Shown: positions 9,239-17,815, counted from the stretch's first letter. The stretch: 64,000 nucleotides of DNA from Streptomyces guryensis (GCF_021261325.1 NZ_JAJSBI010000001.1:1-64000), one strand, 5' to 3'. Translations and numbers: made by a program. The notes: a model not told the origin generated them from the letters alone.

Positions 9239-10711
9239 TCAGATCGTCACCCCGTCGATCTGCAAGGTCTGTACCGCCTTCCCCGCCAGCGACACCGAGA
9301 CCGACTTCCCGCTCAGGAACGTGTCCGAGTACGACTTGTACAGGTCCCCGCCCGTCGTCACCGTGTTCCAGCGCGGGACCAGGCCACCCGAACCGCCGCT
9401 CACCGTCGAGAAGTTGGAGAGGTTGAAGGTGAAGGTCTGGGCCGACGTCGAGGTGTTCAGCGCCACGATCACCAGGCGCTTCGCGCTCGAGTCGTAGGCC
9501 GCGACCGCGTTGCTCACACCCGTGTCGAGGATCTTCATGCCCGGGCGGATGTGACGGCTGAACTGGGCCATCGTGTAGTACTTCGTCTGGACGGCGCCCG
9601 CCTGCAGCGTGCTCGCGTCGTACGCGATCATCGCCCAGTTCGAGGACGGGTCCATGACCTGCCAGTAGACCCAGGCGGTGGGGTGCAGCCAGCGGAAGTC
9701 GTAGAGGAGGTTGAAGGCGAGGGTGTAGCCGGTGCCGTCGTTGTCGCCGGTCTCCGAGTTCCACAGGGCCTTGCCGGCCGTCGTCACGACGTCGGTGTAG
9801 AGCAGGTCCCTGCGGCCGCCCGAGCCCTGGTAGCCGTGGACGTTGACCCGGTTCACATAGCCCTTCGTCGTCGACGAGAAGGAGTTCCACGTCGTGCGGG
9901 CCAGGTCGTAGCTCGTCTCGTCCGAGGCCGAGATCTTCGTGCCCGTCAGGCCACGCTTGTCCAACTCGCTGCGGACGTACGGCAGTACGGCGGACTGGAC
10001 CGTCGAGTCGATGTGGCAGCCCTCCTGGGTGCCGGTCGCCTTCCACCAGCTGGAGCTCGGCTCGTTGAAGGCCTCCACCGTCGCGAAGTTCACGCCCCAG
10101 TTGTTCTTGGCGTAGAGGGCCACCGCCGCGAGGTGGGAGGCGTGCTGGCGGTAGTTCCAGGACTGGAGGTTGTTGCCGCCGTCGGAGGCGCCGGACGGGT
10201 TGTGGTTCAGGCACATCCACCACATGGGGGAGTTGGCGAACAGCTCGGTGGTCGCCCCGCGCGCGGTCGCCTTCACCAGCATCGCGCGCTGGGTGGCGTC
10301 GGCCGTCCACTTCCAGGCCGAGGACGTCGGGTCCTCGTTGTTCCAGTCCTGCCAGTAGCCCTCGATCTGCTTGAACGCCGGGATGTTCGGGGACGCGACC
10401 ATGCTCGTGCCGCTCACAGAGTTCGAGCTGCACGCGCCCAGGTTGTAGCGGGCGATGTTCAGGCCCAGGCCGGGGAGCGTCGTGCCGTTGTACGCCGTCG
10501 ACTTGGTGGTGAAGAAGATGTCGGCGAAGTCGTCCCGCGCGCCGAACACATTGGCCCACCAGGCCAGCGAGGTGCCCCAGCCCTCCCAGGTGCCGTACGA
10601 CGTCCCCGGGTTGACGGCGATGGTGGCGTCCGCGCGTGCGGTGCCGGTCGCCAGGGCGCTGCCGAGGAGGGTGCCGCCCGCTGCGGTCAGCAGGGTTCTG
10701 CGTCGGATCAT
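9239..10711 (-). CDS. secreted GH30-type endo-beta-1,6-galactanase
   Basis: A 490-residue protein with a Tat signal (MIRRRTLLTAAGG, cleavage near ARADA). The mature start YGTWEGWGTSLAWWANVFG is the typical opening of bacterial and fungal endo-beta-1,6-galactanases. The (beta/alpha)8 barrel carries the acid/base E217 in EAFNEPSS and the nucleophile E320 in ALWNSETGD. A C-terminal beta-domain follows. The substrate in this family is the beta-1,6-galactan side chain of plant arabinogalactan proteins. It is the first gene of a likely two-gene unit with the MFS carrier, whose relation to galactan products is not established. Confidence 0.85.
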   Translation of the reverse strand: MIRRRTLLTAAGGTLLGSALATGTARADATIAVNPGTSYGTWEGWGTSLAWWANVFGARDDFADIFFTTKSTAYNGTTLPGLGLNIARYNLGACSSNSVSGTSMVASPNIPAFKQIEGYWQDWNNEDPTSSAWKWTADATQRAMLVKATARGATTELFANSPMWWMCLNHNPSGASDGGNNLQSWNYRQHASHLAAVALYAKNNWGVNFATVEAFNEPSSSWWKATGTQEGCHIDSTVQSAVLPYVRSELDKRGLTGTKISASDETSYDLARTTWNSFSSTTKGYVNRVNVHGYQGSGGRRDLLYTDVVTTAGKALWNSETGDNDGTGYTLAFNLLYDFRWLHPTAWVYWQVMDPSSNWAMIAYDASTLQAGAVQTKYYTMAQFSRHIRPGMKILDTGVSNAVAAYDSSAKRLVIVALNTSTSAQTFTFNLSNFSTVSGGSGGLVPRWNTVTTGGDLYKSYSDTFLSGKSVSVSLAGKAVQTLQIDGVTI

Positions 10712-10938
10712 GGCTTCTCCGCCTTCGCCGGGTGACCTGGCCCGTCAGGTCACTGGAGGGAAGCATCGGGTGTGACGGGTGGGGTTGTCGAGGGTTGCGC
10801 AAGCCCTTTCTAAAACCTATGTGCGAAGTCCCGAACGGCCCCTGTCGTACGGCTGTCGAACGGCCGGTGCCGTGCGGGTCTGGTGACTTCGGCGTCCGGC
10901 CCTTATCGTGCGGGCGGCCCGGTGAAGGAGGTGTACGG
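10712..10938. other. divergent promoter region, galactanase / sortase
   Basis: 227 bp between divergent starts. It includes GGAGAAGCC-type leader sequence next to the galactanase ATG and AAGGAGG at 10925-10931, seven bases before the sortase ATG. I see no palindrome strong enough to name as an operator. Confidence 0.4.
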
Positions 10939-11724
10939 ATGCGCGTTCCCGTCGTGCAGCACACCACCCGGCGGCAGCGCGCGCGACGCCGGCGTGCGCT
11001 GTGGACCGGCGGCGAACTCCTCGTCACCGCGGGCCTCGTCCTCCTGCTCCTCGTCGTCCACCAGCTGTGGTGGACCAACCGGGAGGCCCGGCGCGGCGCC
11101 GAGCGGAAGGTGGAGGCGCTGGAGCGGGAGTGGGGTGAGGGGACCGGCGGCCAGGGGGACGGCGACTCCGGTACGGCCGCCCCGTCGGCGTCCGCCCAGC
11201 CGAACAGCGGCACCGGCACCGGCACCCGAACCCGCCAACAGACCGCCACCGCCCGGCAGCCCCGCCCCGACTGGTCCCAGGCCTACGCCGTCCTCACCAT
11301 CCCCCGCCTGGGGCTGCGCGTCCCCGTCGCCGAGGGGGTCAGCAAGCAGGACGTCCTCAACAAGGGGTACGTCGGCCACTACCGCGGCACCGGGCAGCCG
11401 GGCCAGGTGGGCAACTTCGCGCTCGCGGGGCACCGGAACACCCACGGTGAGCCCTTCCGGTACATCAACCGGCTACGGGCCAAGGACCTCGTGGAGATCG
11501 AGACGGAGAGCGCGACCTATACGTACGCCGTCGACAGGACGCTGCCGCAGACCTCGGCTCGGGACTCCGGTGTCGTACGGCCGATTCCGCGCTCGATCGT
11601 GAAGCCGGGGTACGGGTATTCCGAGCCGGGCTACTACATCACGCTGACCACCTGCACTCCGGAGTACACCTCCAGGTACCGGCTGGTGGTGTGGGGCAAG
11701 CTCGTTTCCATGCGCCCCCGTTGA
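10939..11724 (+). CDS. class E sortase
   Basis: A 261-residue membrane-anchored transpeptidase. The N-terminal cytoplasmic tail is very basic (RRQRARRRRALW), followed by one transmembrane helix at about 25-42, a low-complexity linker, then the sortase barrel. Catalytic residues visible are H165 (ALAGHRNTHG), C239 (TLTTCTPEY) and an arginine in SRYRLVVWG. TLTTC and the Streptomyces context point to class E, which recognises LAXTG rather than LPXTG signals. A candidate LARTG substrate is encoded at 19241-19990. Confidence 0.92.
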   Translation: MRVPVVQHTTRRQRARRRRALWTGGELLVTAGLVLLLLVVHQLWWTNREARRGAERKVEALEREWGEGTGGQGDGDSGTAAPSASAQPNSGTGTGTRTRQQTATARQPRPDWSQAYAVLTIPRLGLRVPVAEGVSKQDVLNKGYVGHYRGTGQPGQVGNFALAGHRNTHGEPFRYINRLRAKDLVEIETESATYTYAVDRTLPQTSARDSGVVRPIPRSIVKPGYGYSEPGYYITLTTCTPEYTSRYRLVVWGKLVSMRPR

Positions 11725-11828
11725 GCCCCCGTAGAGCCACAAGCCGAGTCCCGCCCGGCACGCTCGGCCCGGCACGCTCGGCCCGTCGCGCCCGGCCCGT
11801 CGCGCTCGGCCCGTCACGCTCGGCCCCG

Positions 11829-13322
11829 TCACGCCCGGCCCGTCCGCTCGCGCAGCACCAGCACCGCGACCGCCGCCAGCAGGGCCAGGCCCGCCGACAC
11901 CAGCAGCGCGATGTTCGCGCCGTGCCCAAGGCCGCCCTTCGTGGACGTGACGATCGCGATCGTCAGGGCCACGCCGGCGCACGACCCGATGTAGCGGAAG
12001 GTCTGCTGGGCGCCCGAGCCCATGGCCGCGCGGGCCGCCGGAACCGACTCCACCGACAGCAGGGGCAGGGCGGCGTTCAGGAGGCCGCTGCCGATGCCGC
12101 CCAGGACCAGTCCGGGGAGGAGGCGGGGCCAGGAGCCCGAGTCGATCGCGCCCAGCATCGCCAGGACGCCCGCCGCGTGCAGGGTGAAGCCGACGGCCAG
12201 TTGGTGGCGGGGCGGGACGCGGCCCGCGAGGCGCTTCGCCTGGAGCGCCACCGTGAAGGACAGACCGGACCAGAGCAGGAACAGCCATGCCGTGTCCATG
12301 GGGGACAGGCCGAGCGCCTGCTGGAACAGGACCGGCAGGAAACTGAAGAGGCCGATCACCGCGAGGCCCGTGAACAGGCCTCCCGCGGACGAGGCGAGGA
12401 AGCCGGGGCGGCGCAGCAGGCTCAGGTCGATCATCGGGGTCGCGGTGCGCCGCTCCACCAGCGCGAACACGGCGACCAGCAGCACGGCCGCCAGGAACAG
12501 CAGGCCCACCTCGGGGCGCAGCCAGCCGTCCCGGCCGAGGGTGAGGGCGGCGACCAGGGACACCAGCGCCAGGCCGAAGGTCAGTGCGCCCAGGATGTCC
12601 GGGCGGCCGCCCCTCGGCGAGCGGGACTCCGTCAACGTACGGGTCCCCAGGACCGTCACGATCACCGCCGCCGCGCCCAGCACGCCGTACGCCACCCGCC
12701 AGTCGGGCATCGCGCCCGCTACCAGGGGGCCCGCCGCGATACCGCCGCTCACGAAGGCTCCCCACACGCCGGTCGCGTGCAGCCGGCCGCGCGGGGTCGG
12801 GAAGGCGTGGACCAGCAGGCCCAGACTGCTCGCCAGGATCGCCGCGCTCGCCGCGCCCTGCGCTGTGCGGGCCAGTGTGAACTGCAGGGTGGAGGAGGCC
12901 AGGGCGCCGAGGGCCGTGGTGATGCCGAGGGCGAGGGTGCCGGCCAGGAAGATCCGGCGGCGGCCGTAGTCGTCGGCCAGGCTGCCGGCGACCAGGAGAA
13001 GGGCCGCGAGGCCCAGCGGAGTGCCGTTGATGAGCCAGGCCTGTGCGGAGAGCGGGGTGTGCAGGGCGACGGCGGTGTCCCGGAGCGTGACCACGGGGGC
13101 GGTGTATGTCATCAGGGTCACGGCCGTCGCCGCGCTGGTCAGGGCGAGGGTGGCGCGAGGGTGCGGGGGCGCCTCCGGGTGGGGAGCCGGCTGCTGTGTG
13201 CGCGGAGCGCCGCCGACCGGGTCCTGCACCTCGGTTGCATCGGCTCCCGTGAGGGTTCGCCGGTTGCCGGTTCGTTCATTGCTGGTTGCTTCATCGATGG
13301 TTCGTTCATTGAACCCAGTCAT
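11829..13322 (-). CDS. MFS drug efflux transporter (DHA2/QacA-like)
   Basis: Up to 497 residues with about 12-14 hydrophobic helices. Conserved pieces include WLINGTPLGLAALLLVAGSL and DDYGRRRIFLAG (motif A, GxLaDrxGrr-like). It divides from an HxlR-family regulator, a classic drug-efflux arrangement. The start is uncertain: the ATG at 13322 gives about 50 residues of unusual polar sequence, and one of the two palindromic operators lies inside that segment, so translation may really start further in, for example at a GTG near the residues VQDPVGG. Confidence 0.85.
   Translation of the reverse strand: MTGFNERTIDEATSNERTGNRRTLTGADATEVQDPVGGAPRTQQPAPHPEAPPHPRATLALTSAATAVTLMTYTAPVVTLRDTAVALHTPLSAQAWLINGTPLGLAALLLVAGSLADDYGRRRIFLAGTLALGITTALGALASSTLQFTLARTAQGAASAAILASSLGLLVHAFPTPRGRLHATGVWGAFVSGGIAAGPLVAGAMPDWRVAYGVLGAAAVIVTVLGTRTLTESRSPRGGRPDILGALTFGLALVSLVAALTLGRDGWLRPEVGLLFLAAVLLVAVFALVERRTATPMIDLSLLRRPGFLASSAGGLFTGLAVIGLFSFLPVLFQQALGLSPMDTAWLFLLWSGLSFTVALQAKRLAGRVPPRHQLAVGFTLHAAGVLAMLGAIDSGSWPRLLPGLVLGGIGSGLLNAALPLLSVESVPAARAAMGSGAQQTFRYIGSCAGVALTIAIVTSTKGGLGHGANIALLVSAGLALLAAVAVLVLRERTGRA
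13299..13315. promoter_or_regulatory. palindromic operator 1 (probable HxlR-family binding site)
   Basis: GGTTCGTTCATTGAACC is a 17-bp dyad (GGTTC/GAACC arms), nearly identical to a second copy 44 bp away between the divergent MFS and HxlR genes. A half copy, GGTTCGTTCATTG, begins at 13269. Placement suggests autoregulation and control of the efflux gene. Confidence 0.6.
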
Positions 13323-13342
13323 GTCCTGAAAATAACATCACA

Positions 13343-13359
13343 GGTTCGGTCACTGAACC
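13343..13359. promoter_or_regulatory. palindromic operator 2 (probable HxlR-family binding site)
   Basis: GGTTCGGTCACTGAACC, with the same arms and length as the site at 13299-13315. It lies 31 bp before the HxlR ATG. Two sites spaced by about four helical turns suit cooperative binding by winged-helix dimers. Confidence 0.6.
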
Positions 13360-13390
13360 AAGGTTGCGGAAAATGGTTACAGTGGACGCC

Positions 13391-13930
13391 ATGGCACTCG
13401 GCAAGGACTACGCGACACAGGAGTGCTCCATCGCCCGCGCGCTGGAGATCATCGGCGAGCGGTGGACGCTGCTCGTCATCCGCGACGCGCTCTACGGCGT
13501 GCGCCGCTACAACGACTTCCTCGTCCACCTCGGCATCCCGCGCGCGGTCCTCGCCGCCCGCCTCCAGGCGCTCACGGCGGAGGGGATCCTGGAGAAGCGG
13601 CGGTACCAGCAGTCGCCGCCGCGGGACGAGTACGTCATCACGGAACGCGGTATCGCCCTGTGGCCGGCCCTCCGCTCCCTCGGCCTCTGGGGCCGGCAGC
13701 ACTACACCGAGATCCAGCTGCGCTACTTCCGGCACGCCGACTGCGGCACCGAACTCGGGCCGTACGGCGAATGCCCCGCGTGTGCAACCGTCGTACCCGT
13801 CGAGGACGTCCTCATGGAGCCGGGACCCGGGCTCGATCCGGACCCGGCGGATCCGGTCAGCCGGGCGCTGCTCGTGCCGAGGAGGCTGTTGCAGCCCCTG
13901 GAGCTGCCCGTCCAGCCCGGTCGGGTATAA
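13391..13930 (+). CDS. HxlR-family winged-helix transcriptional regulator
   Basis: A 179-residue DNA-binding protein. The N-terminal MarR-like HxlR domain is clear: C-S-I-A-RALEIIGERWTLLVIRDALY, then FLVHLGIPRAVLAARLQALT and the wing REDEYVITERG-like segment. The C-terminal extension holds cysteines (ADCGTELGPYGECPAC) that could sense redox or bind metal. The divergent neighbour is an efflux carrier and two matching palindromes lie between the genes. The ATG at 13391 starts just before the conserved domain; TTG and GTG alternatives lie up to nine codons upstream. Confidence 0.9.
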   Translation: MALGKDYATQECSIARALEIIGERWTLLVIRDALYGVRRYNDFLVHLGIPRAVLAARLQALTAEGILEKRRYQQSPPRDEYVITERGIALWPALRSLGLWGRQHYTEIQLRYFRHADCGTELGPYGECPACATVVPVEDVLMEPGPGLDPDPADPVSRALLVPRRLLQPLELPVQPGRV

Positions 13931-13985
13931 CCGTGGCAGGACGAATGAACGAGTAGCAGTGCGTACGCGGACGAGGGGGGGCGTC

Positions 13986-14312
13986 ATGATCCGTAGCCGG
14001 ATGGCGATGCCGTTGCGTCCTGCCGCCGTACTGCTCCTGCTGCCGCTCCTCGTCGTCCAGGTCGCGCTGCTCGACACCGGCAGCCTCACCGCCACCGTCG
14101 CGCTCGCCGCGACCGCCGCGGCCGGCTCGGCACTCGCCGCCTGCGCCCTGCTCACCGCGCGCAGCGCGCCCGCCGTGCCACCCACGCGGGTGCGTACGGC
14201 CATCCGCGACCGTGCCCGCCGTACGGCGTTCCTGCCGCAGCGCGACCCCGACGCCAAGGGGCGGACCCGGCCCCGGGCGCCCGGATCAGCCCTTCCGGCG
14301 ACCGCCGCGTAG
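13986..14312 (+). CDS. small membrane protein beside the YidC homologue (DUF6412-like)
   Basis: A 108-residue protein with two hydrophobic helices (PAAVLLLLPLLVVQVALLD and TVALAATAAAGSALAACALL), then a basic, proline-rich tail (RVRTAIRDRARRTAFLPQRD). It is preceded by GAGGGGGGCGTC as ribosome-binding site and followed 88 bp later by the YidC/Oxa1-like gene. Small proteins of this shape accompany that insertase in Streptomyces (DUF6412 as I recall). The role is unknown; the pairing suggests it works with, or is inserted by, the neighbouring insertase. Confidence 0.7.
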   Translation: MIRSRMAMPLRPAAVLLLLPLLVVQVALLDTGSLTATVALAATAAAGSALAACALLTARSAPAVPPTRVRTAIRDRARRTAFLPQRDPDAKGRTRPRAPGSALPATAA

Positions 14313-14400
14313 GGCTCACCACCACGTCAGTGACCCCGCGCGGGTCGTCATGCCGCCATGTCCCGGTACCGGCACGACGAGACCCCCGGAGGGCTCACCC

Positions 14401-15123
14401 ATGTCCGTCTTCTCTGTGTTCGCCGACCTGGTCGGACACTTCGCCGACCTGCTCCAGCCGCTGTTCGGCGCCTCGGCGGCGGCCGCCGCCATCGTCCTGT
14501 TCACCGCTCTCGTACGACTCCTCGTACATCCCCTGTCCCGGGCCGCCGCGCGCGGGCAGAAGGCCCGGACCGCGTTGCAGCCGAAGATCGCCGAGCTGCG
14601 GAAGCAGCACAAGAAGGAACCCGAGAAGCTCCAGAAGGCGGTGCTGGAGCTGCATGCCGAGGAGAAGGTCTCGCCGGTGTCCGGGTGTCTGCCGTCCCTG
14701 CTGCAGTTGCCGGCGTTCTTCCTGCTGTACCACCTGTTCTCCAGCACGAGCATCGGCGGGCGGGCGAACGAACTGCTCACCCATCAGTTGCTCGGCGCTC
14801 CGCTGGGCGGGCGGTGGGCGGATGCGCTCGGCGGCGGTGGGGTGTTCGGCGGTGCGGGGGTGGTCTATGTCGGGCTGTTTGCCGTGGTCGCTGTTGTTGC
14901 CGCGTTCAACTATCGGCGGACGAAGCGGATGATGGTCGCCGGCAATCCCCTCGCCGTGCAGGAGGGCCAGTCGGTGCCGGGGGTCGGTGCCGTCAGCAAG
15001 GTCATGCCGTTCATGTCCTTCTTCACGCTCTTCACCGTGGCGGTGGTGCCGTTGGCCGCCGCGCTGTATGTGGTGACCAGTACGGCCTGGAGCGCTGTGG
15101 AGCGGGCCGCGCTCTATCAGTAG
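14401..15123 (+). CDS. YidC/Oxa1-family membrane protein insertase, short paralogue
   Basis: A 240-residue protein with the Oxa1 core: a first helix AAAAAIVLFTALVRLLVHPLS, the basic hydrophilic cytoplasmic loop LQPKIAELRKQHKKEPEKLQ, then QLPAFFLLYHLF and the last helices MPFMSFFTLFTVAVVPLAAALYVV. It lacks the long basic C-terminal tail of the main actinobacterial YidC, so it is likely the second copy. It inserts small proteins into the membrane. The ATG at 14401 sits after GGAGGG. Confidence 0.88.
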   Translation: MSVFSVFADLVGHFADLLQPLFGASAAAAAIVLFTALVRLLVHPLSRAAARGQKARTALQPKIAELRKQHKKEPEKLQKAVLELHAEEKVSPVSGCLPSLLQLPAFFLLYHLFSSTSIGGRANELLTHQLLGAPLGGRWADALGGGGVFGGAGVVYVGLFAVVAVVAAFNYRRTKRMMVAGNPLAVQEGQSVPGVGAVSKVMPFMSFFTLFTVAVVPLAAALYVVTSTAWSAVERAALYQ

Positions 15124-15136
15124 GCCCGCCGGTTAC

Positions 15137-15172
15137 GGTCCAGTCCGTGAACCGGGTATTGCGGACTGGACC
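15137..15172 (+). terminator. hairpin terminator after the YidC-like gene
   Basis: GGTCCAGTCCG pairs perfectly with CGGACTGGACC across a 14-nt loop, 14 bp after the stop codon and before the FAH gene. The symmetry could alternatively serve as an operator for the downstream gene. Confidence 0.55.
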
Positions 15173-15251
15173 CTGACCTTGGAGGATCGACCAGTCCTCC
15201 GATGGCTGCACCCATCGGTCGGGCGCCCCGCGATCGAGGGAGATTGAGACC

Positions 15252-16109
15252 ATGAAGCTGCTGCGAGTCGGTACGGCGGGTGCGGAGACGCCTGCGCTGC
15301 TCGACGCCGAGGGGGTTCTGCGGGACCTGTCCGGTGTCGTGACCGACATCGACGGGACGGTACTCGCCGACGACGAGGCGCTCGGCCGGATCCGCGCCGC
15401 CGCCGACGCCGGCGAGCTGCCCGCGCTGGACGCCACCGGTCTGCGGGCAGGGCCGCCGGTGGGGCGGATCGGCAAGATCGTGTGCATCGGGCTGAACTAC
15501 CACGACCACGCCCGCGAGACCGGGGCCCAGCCGCCCGCCGAGCCGGTGATCTTCTTCAAGGCCGCGGACACGGTGGTGGGGCCCTACGACACGGTGCTGG
15601 TCCCTCGCCGGTCGGTGAAGACGGACTGGGAGGTCGAGCTCGCCGTCGTCATCGGGCGCACGGCACGGTATCTGTCGGACGACGAGGATCCGCTGGCGTA
15701 CGTCGCCGGATACGCGGTCGCGCACGACGTGTCCGAGCGGGAGTTCCAGATCGAGCGGGGCGGGACCTGGGACAAGGGGAAGAACTGCGAGACGTTCAAT
15801 CCGCTGGGGCCGTGGCTGGTGACGGCGGACGAGGTGGGTGATCCGCAGGATCTGTCTCTGAAGCTGTGGGTCAACGGGGAGTTGAAGCAGGACGGGACGA
15901 CCGCTGAGCAGATCTTTCCCGTGGGGGAAGTCGTGCGGTATGTCAGCCAGTTCATGACCTTGTACCCCGGGGATGTCATTAACACGGGGACGCCGGCGGG
16001 GGTTGCCATGGGTGCGGCTGAGCCGAAGCCGTATCTGCGGGGCGGGGACGTGGTGGAGCTCGAGATTTCGGGGCTCGGTCGGCAGCGGCAGGAGTTCAAG
16101 GACGCCTAG
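15252..16109 (+). CDS. fumarylacetoacetate hydrolase-family protein
   Basis: A 285-residue cytosolic enzyme. The FAH core is evident: GKIVCIGLNYHDHARETG, PVIFFKAADTVVGPYD, DWEVELAVVIGRTARYLS (metal-ligating glutamates), KGKNCETFNPLGPWL, and GDVINTGTPAGVAMG. Family members are Mg-dependent hydrolases, decarboxylases or isomerases acting on 2-keto acids from aromatic or sugar-acid breakdown, for example 2-keto-3-deoxy-sugar-acid or ureidoglycolate-type steps. The specific substrate cannot be told. It forms a monocistronic unit with a GGGAGATTGAG leader before the ATG. Confidence 0.9.
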   Translation: MKLLRVGTAGAETPALLDAEGVLRDLSGVVTDIDGTVLADDEALGRIRAAADAGELPALDATGLRAGPPVGRIGKIVCIGLNYHDHARETGAQPPAEPVIFFKAADTVVGPYDTVLVPRRSVKTDWEVELAVVIGRTARYLSDDEDPLAYVAGYAVAHDVSEREFQIERGGTWDKGKNCETFNPLGPWLVTADEVGDPQDLSLKLWVNGELKQDGTTAEQIFPVGEVVRYVSQFMTLYPGDVINTGTPAGVAMGAAEPKPYLRGGDVVELEISGLGRQRQEFKDA

Positions 16110-16161
16110 AGGGGTGGGGGACTGCGCTTTGTGGGCGACCGCGGGTGCATCGTGGTCGCTC

Positions 16162-16213
16162 GCGCAGTTCCCCGCGCCCCTGAAAGATGCGCAGTTCCCC
16201 GCACCCCTGAAAG
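16162..16213. repeat. two tandem copies of a Streptomyces dispersed repeat
   Basis: The 27-bp unit GCGCAGTTCCCCGCGCCCCT plus GAAAG occurs at 16162-16188 and again at 16189-16213 with one change. The sequence GGGGACTGCGC just upstream (around 16117) forms an inverted partner. The same motif in opposite orientation is at 24487-24507. It lies between two convergent genes and may also act as a terminator. Confidence 0.7.
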
Positions 16214-16215
16214 GG

Positions 16216-16722
16216 TCACCCCTTGTGCAGGAACTCCTCCAGGGCCTCCACCACGAAACGGTGGTCCGCCAGTTGGGGAAGGCCCGAGACCGTGACCGCG
16301 CCGATCACGCCTACGCCCAGGACGTTGATCGGGAAGGAGCCTCCGTGGGCCGCGTACTCGTCCGGGTCCAGGCGGGACGAGTCCTCGAAGGTGCTGCCCT
16401 TGGCGCGGAAGCGGGCGCCGACCAGGTAGGAGGCGGAGCCGAAGCGCTCGACCACGCGGCGCTTGCGGGCGATCCAGGCGTCGTTGTCCGGGGTTGAGCC
16501 GGGCAGGGCCGCATGGAAGAGCTGCTGGCCCGCGCGGTGGATGTCGATCGCGACCGGGGCCTGGCGCTCGCGGGCCATCTCCACGAGCAGGGAACCCAGC
16601 GCCCAGGCGTCCTCGTGGGTGAACTGGCTGAAGACCAGGTGCCGTTCCTGCGCCTCCAGTTCCTCCAGGGGAGGGGTGAGTTCAGGGTGGAACTTCGGGG
16701 TGATCTCCTGGTTGTGGGTCAC
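16216..16722 (-). CDS. heme-degrading-domain / UPF0303 family protein
   Basis: A 168-residue protein of the GlcG/HbpS-like fold: LVFSQFTHEDAWALGSLLVEM, PVAIDIHRAGQQLFHAALPG, NDAWIARKRRVVERFG, and GGSFPINVLGVGVIGAVTVSGLPQ. Relatives bind heme or small ligands, but none is proven for this subgroup. The GTG at 16722 overlaps the TGA of the oxidoreductase in a GTGA stop-start, so both are made from one transcript and probably serve one sugar- or polyol-related pathway. Confidence 0.82.
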   Translation of the reverse strand: MTHNQEITPKFHPELTPPLEELEAQERHLVFSQFTHEDAWALGSLLVEMARERQAPVAIDIHRAGQQLFHAALPGSTPDNDAWIARKRRVVERFGSASYLVGARFRAKGSTFEDSSRLDPDEYAAHGGSFPINVLGVGVIGAVTVSGLPQLADHRFVVEALEEFLHKG

Positions 16723-17810
16723 AGCGCCACCGCCACTCCGTCGCGGGCCGAACGGCGGGCCGCCTCGAGTACGTCGAGGGCGGCGGCCGCGTCGAGAGCG
16801 GTCACCGGGTTGGGACCGTCGTCGTTGAGGGCCCTGGTCACGGCCGCATAGTAGGCCGGATAGTCGCCGGGAAGGGTGGGTTCGGGGCGGCCTTCTCCGG
16901 TCGCCGGGGATTCTCCCCCAGTGGGGGGACCCCCAGAGCCGATGCGGCCCCACAGGGACTCGGGCTCCGTGCCCCAGTCGGGGGTCGTGCCCGGGCGCTC
17001 GCCCTCCCGCAGCGCCGCCTCCTGGGGATCGAGGCCGTACTTGACGTAACCCGCCCGCGAGCCCAGCACCCGGAAACGCGGGCCGAGTTGGGCGGCCGTC
17101 GCGGAGACGTACAGATGGGAGCGCACGCCGTTGGCGTGGGTGAGGGCGATGAACGTGTCGTCGTCCGTCTCGGCACCCGGGCGGCGGATGTCCGACTCGG
17201 CGTAGACCTGTGCCGCCGGGCCGAAGAGGACCAGGGCCTGGTCGACGACATGGCTGCCGAGGTCGTAGAGCAGACCTCCGATCTCTGCGGGGTCGCCGGA
17301 CTCGCGCCAGCCGCCCTTCGGCTGTGGACGCCAGCGCTCGAAGCGGGACTCGAAGCGCCACACCTCGCCCAACTCGCCCTCGGCCAGCAGCTTGCGCAGG
17401 GTCAGGAAGTCGTTGTCCCAGCGGCGGTTGTGGTAGACGGAGAGGAGGAGGCCGCGGTCCTCGGCGAGGGCGGCCAGCTCGCGTGCCTCGGCCGCCGTGC
17501 CCGCGACGGGCTTGTCGACGACCACCGGGAGGCCGGCCTTCAGGGCGGTGGTCGCCAGCGGGACATGCGTCCTGTTCGGGGACGCGATGACGATCAGGTC
17601 CAGCTCGGCGGCGCGGTCGAAGAGCTCGTCGGGGGTGGTCGCGATCCGTACGTCCGGGAACTCGGCGCGGGCCTGTCGCTGCCGCTCCGGGTTGGAGGTG
17701 ACCACCGTGTCGAGGACGAGGCCCTCGGTCGCGGTGATCAGCGGGGCGTGGAAGACGGAGCCCGCGAGGCCGTAGCCGACGAGGCCCACGCGCAGAGGGG
17801 TACGAGTCAT
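16719..17810 (-). CDS. Gfo/Idh/MocA family NAD(P)-dependent oxidoreductase
   Basis: A 363-residue cytosolic dehydrogenase. The Rossmann start VGLVGYGLAGSVFHAPLI carries GxGxxG, followed by DLIVIASPNRTHVPLA and the family lysine in PVVVDKPVAG. The C-terminal domain has GGLLYDLGSHVVDQALVLFG with the catalytic D and H. The likely substrate is a sugar or inositol. An inserted glycine/proline-rich stretch, GSGGPPTGGESPATGEG, near residues 300-320 is encoded by a palindromic GC repeat and is not a usual part of the fold. It divides from a ROK regulator with a palindrome between the two. Confidence 0.92.
   Translation of the reverse strand: MTRTPLRVGLVGYGLAGSVFHAPLITATEGLVLDTVVTSNPERQRQARAEFPDVRIATTPDELFDRAAELDLIVIASPNRTHVPLATTALKAGLPVVVDKPVAGTAAEARELAALAEDRGLLLSVYHNRRWDNDFLTLRKLLAEGELGEVWRFESRFERWRPQPKGGWRESGDPAEIGGLLYDLGSHVVDQALVLFGPAAQVYAESDIRRPGAETDDDTFIALTHANGVRSHLYVSATAAQLGPRFRVLGSRAGYVKYGLDPQEAALREGERPGTTPDWGTEPESLWGRIGSGGPPTGGESPATGEGRPEPTLPGDYPAYYAAVTRALNDDGPNPVTALDAAAALDVLEAARRSARDGVAVAL
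16912..16937. repeat. GC-rich palindrome inserted inside a coding sequence
   Basis: CCCCCAGTGGGGGG followed by ACCCCC forms nested dyads within the oxidoreductase gene, in frame. It encodes a low-complexity glycine/proline loop that the family normally lacks. Short palindromes of this composition recur in Streptomyces genomes, mostly between genes. Confidence 0.55.
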
Positions 17811-17815
17811 GCCTC

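Noticed and set aside
8046..11249. 1067-aa open frame on the minus strand
   Set aside because: Only its last 381 residues are a protein (MFS carrier). The rest is a shadow of the galactanase and sortase genes, rich in R/G/P/H.
11691..13985. long plus-strand frame ahead of the small membrane protein
   Set aside because: Antisense to the MFS pump; the real product starts at ATG 13986.
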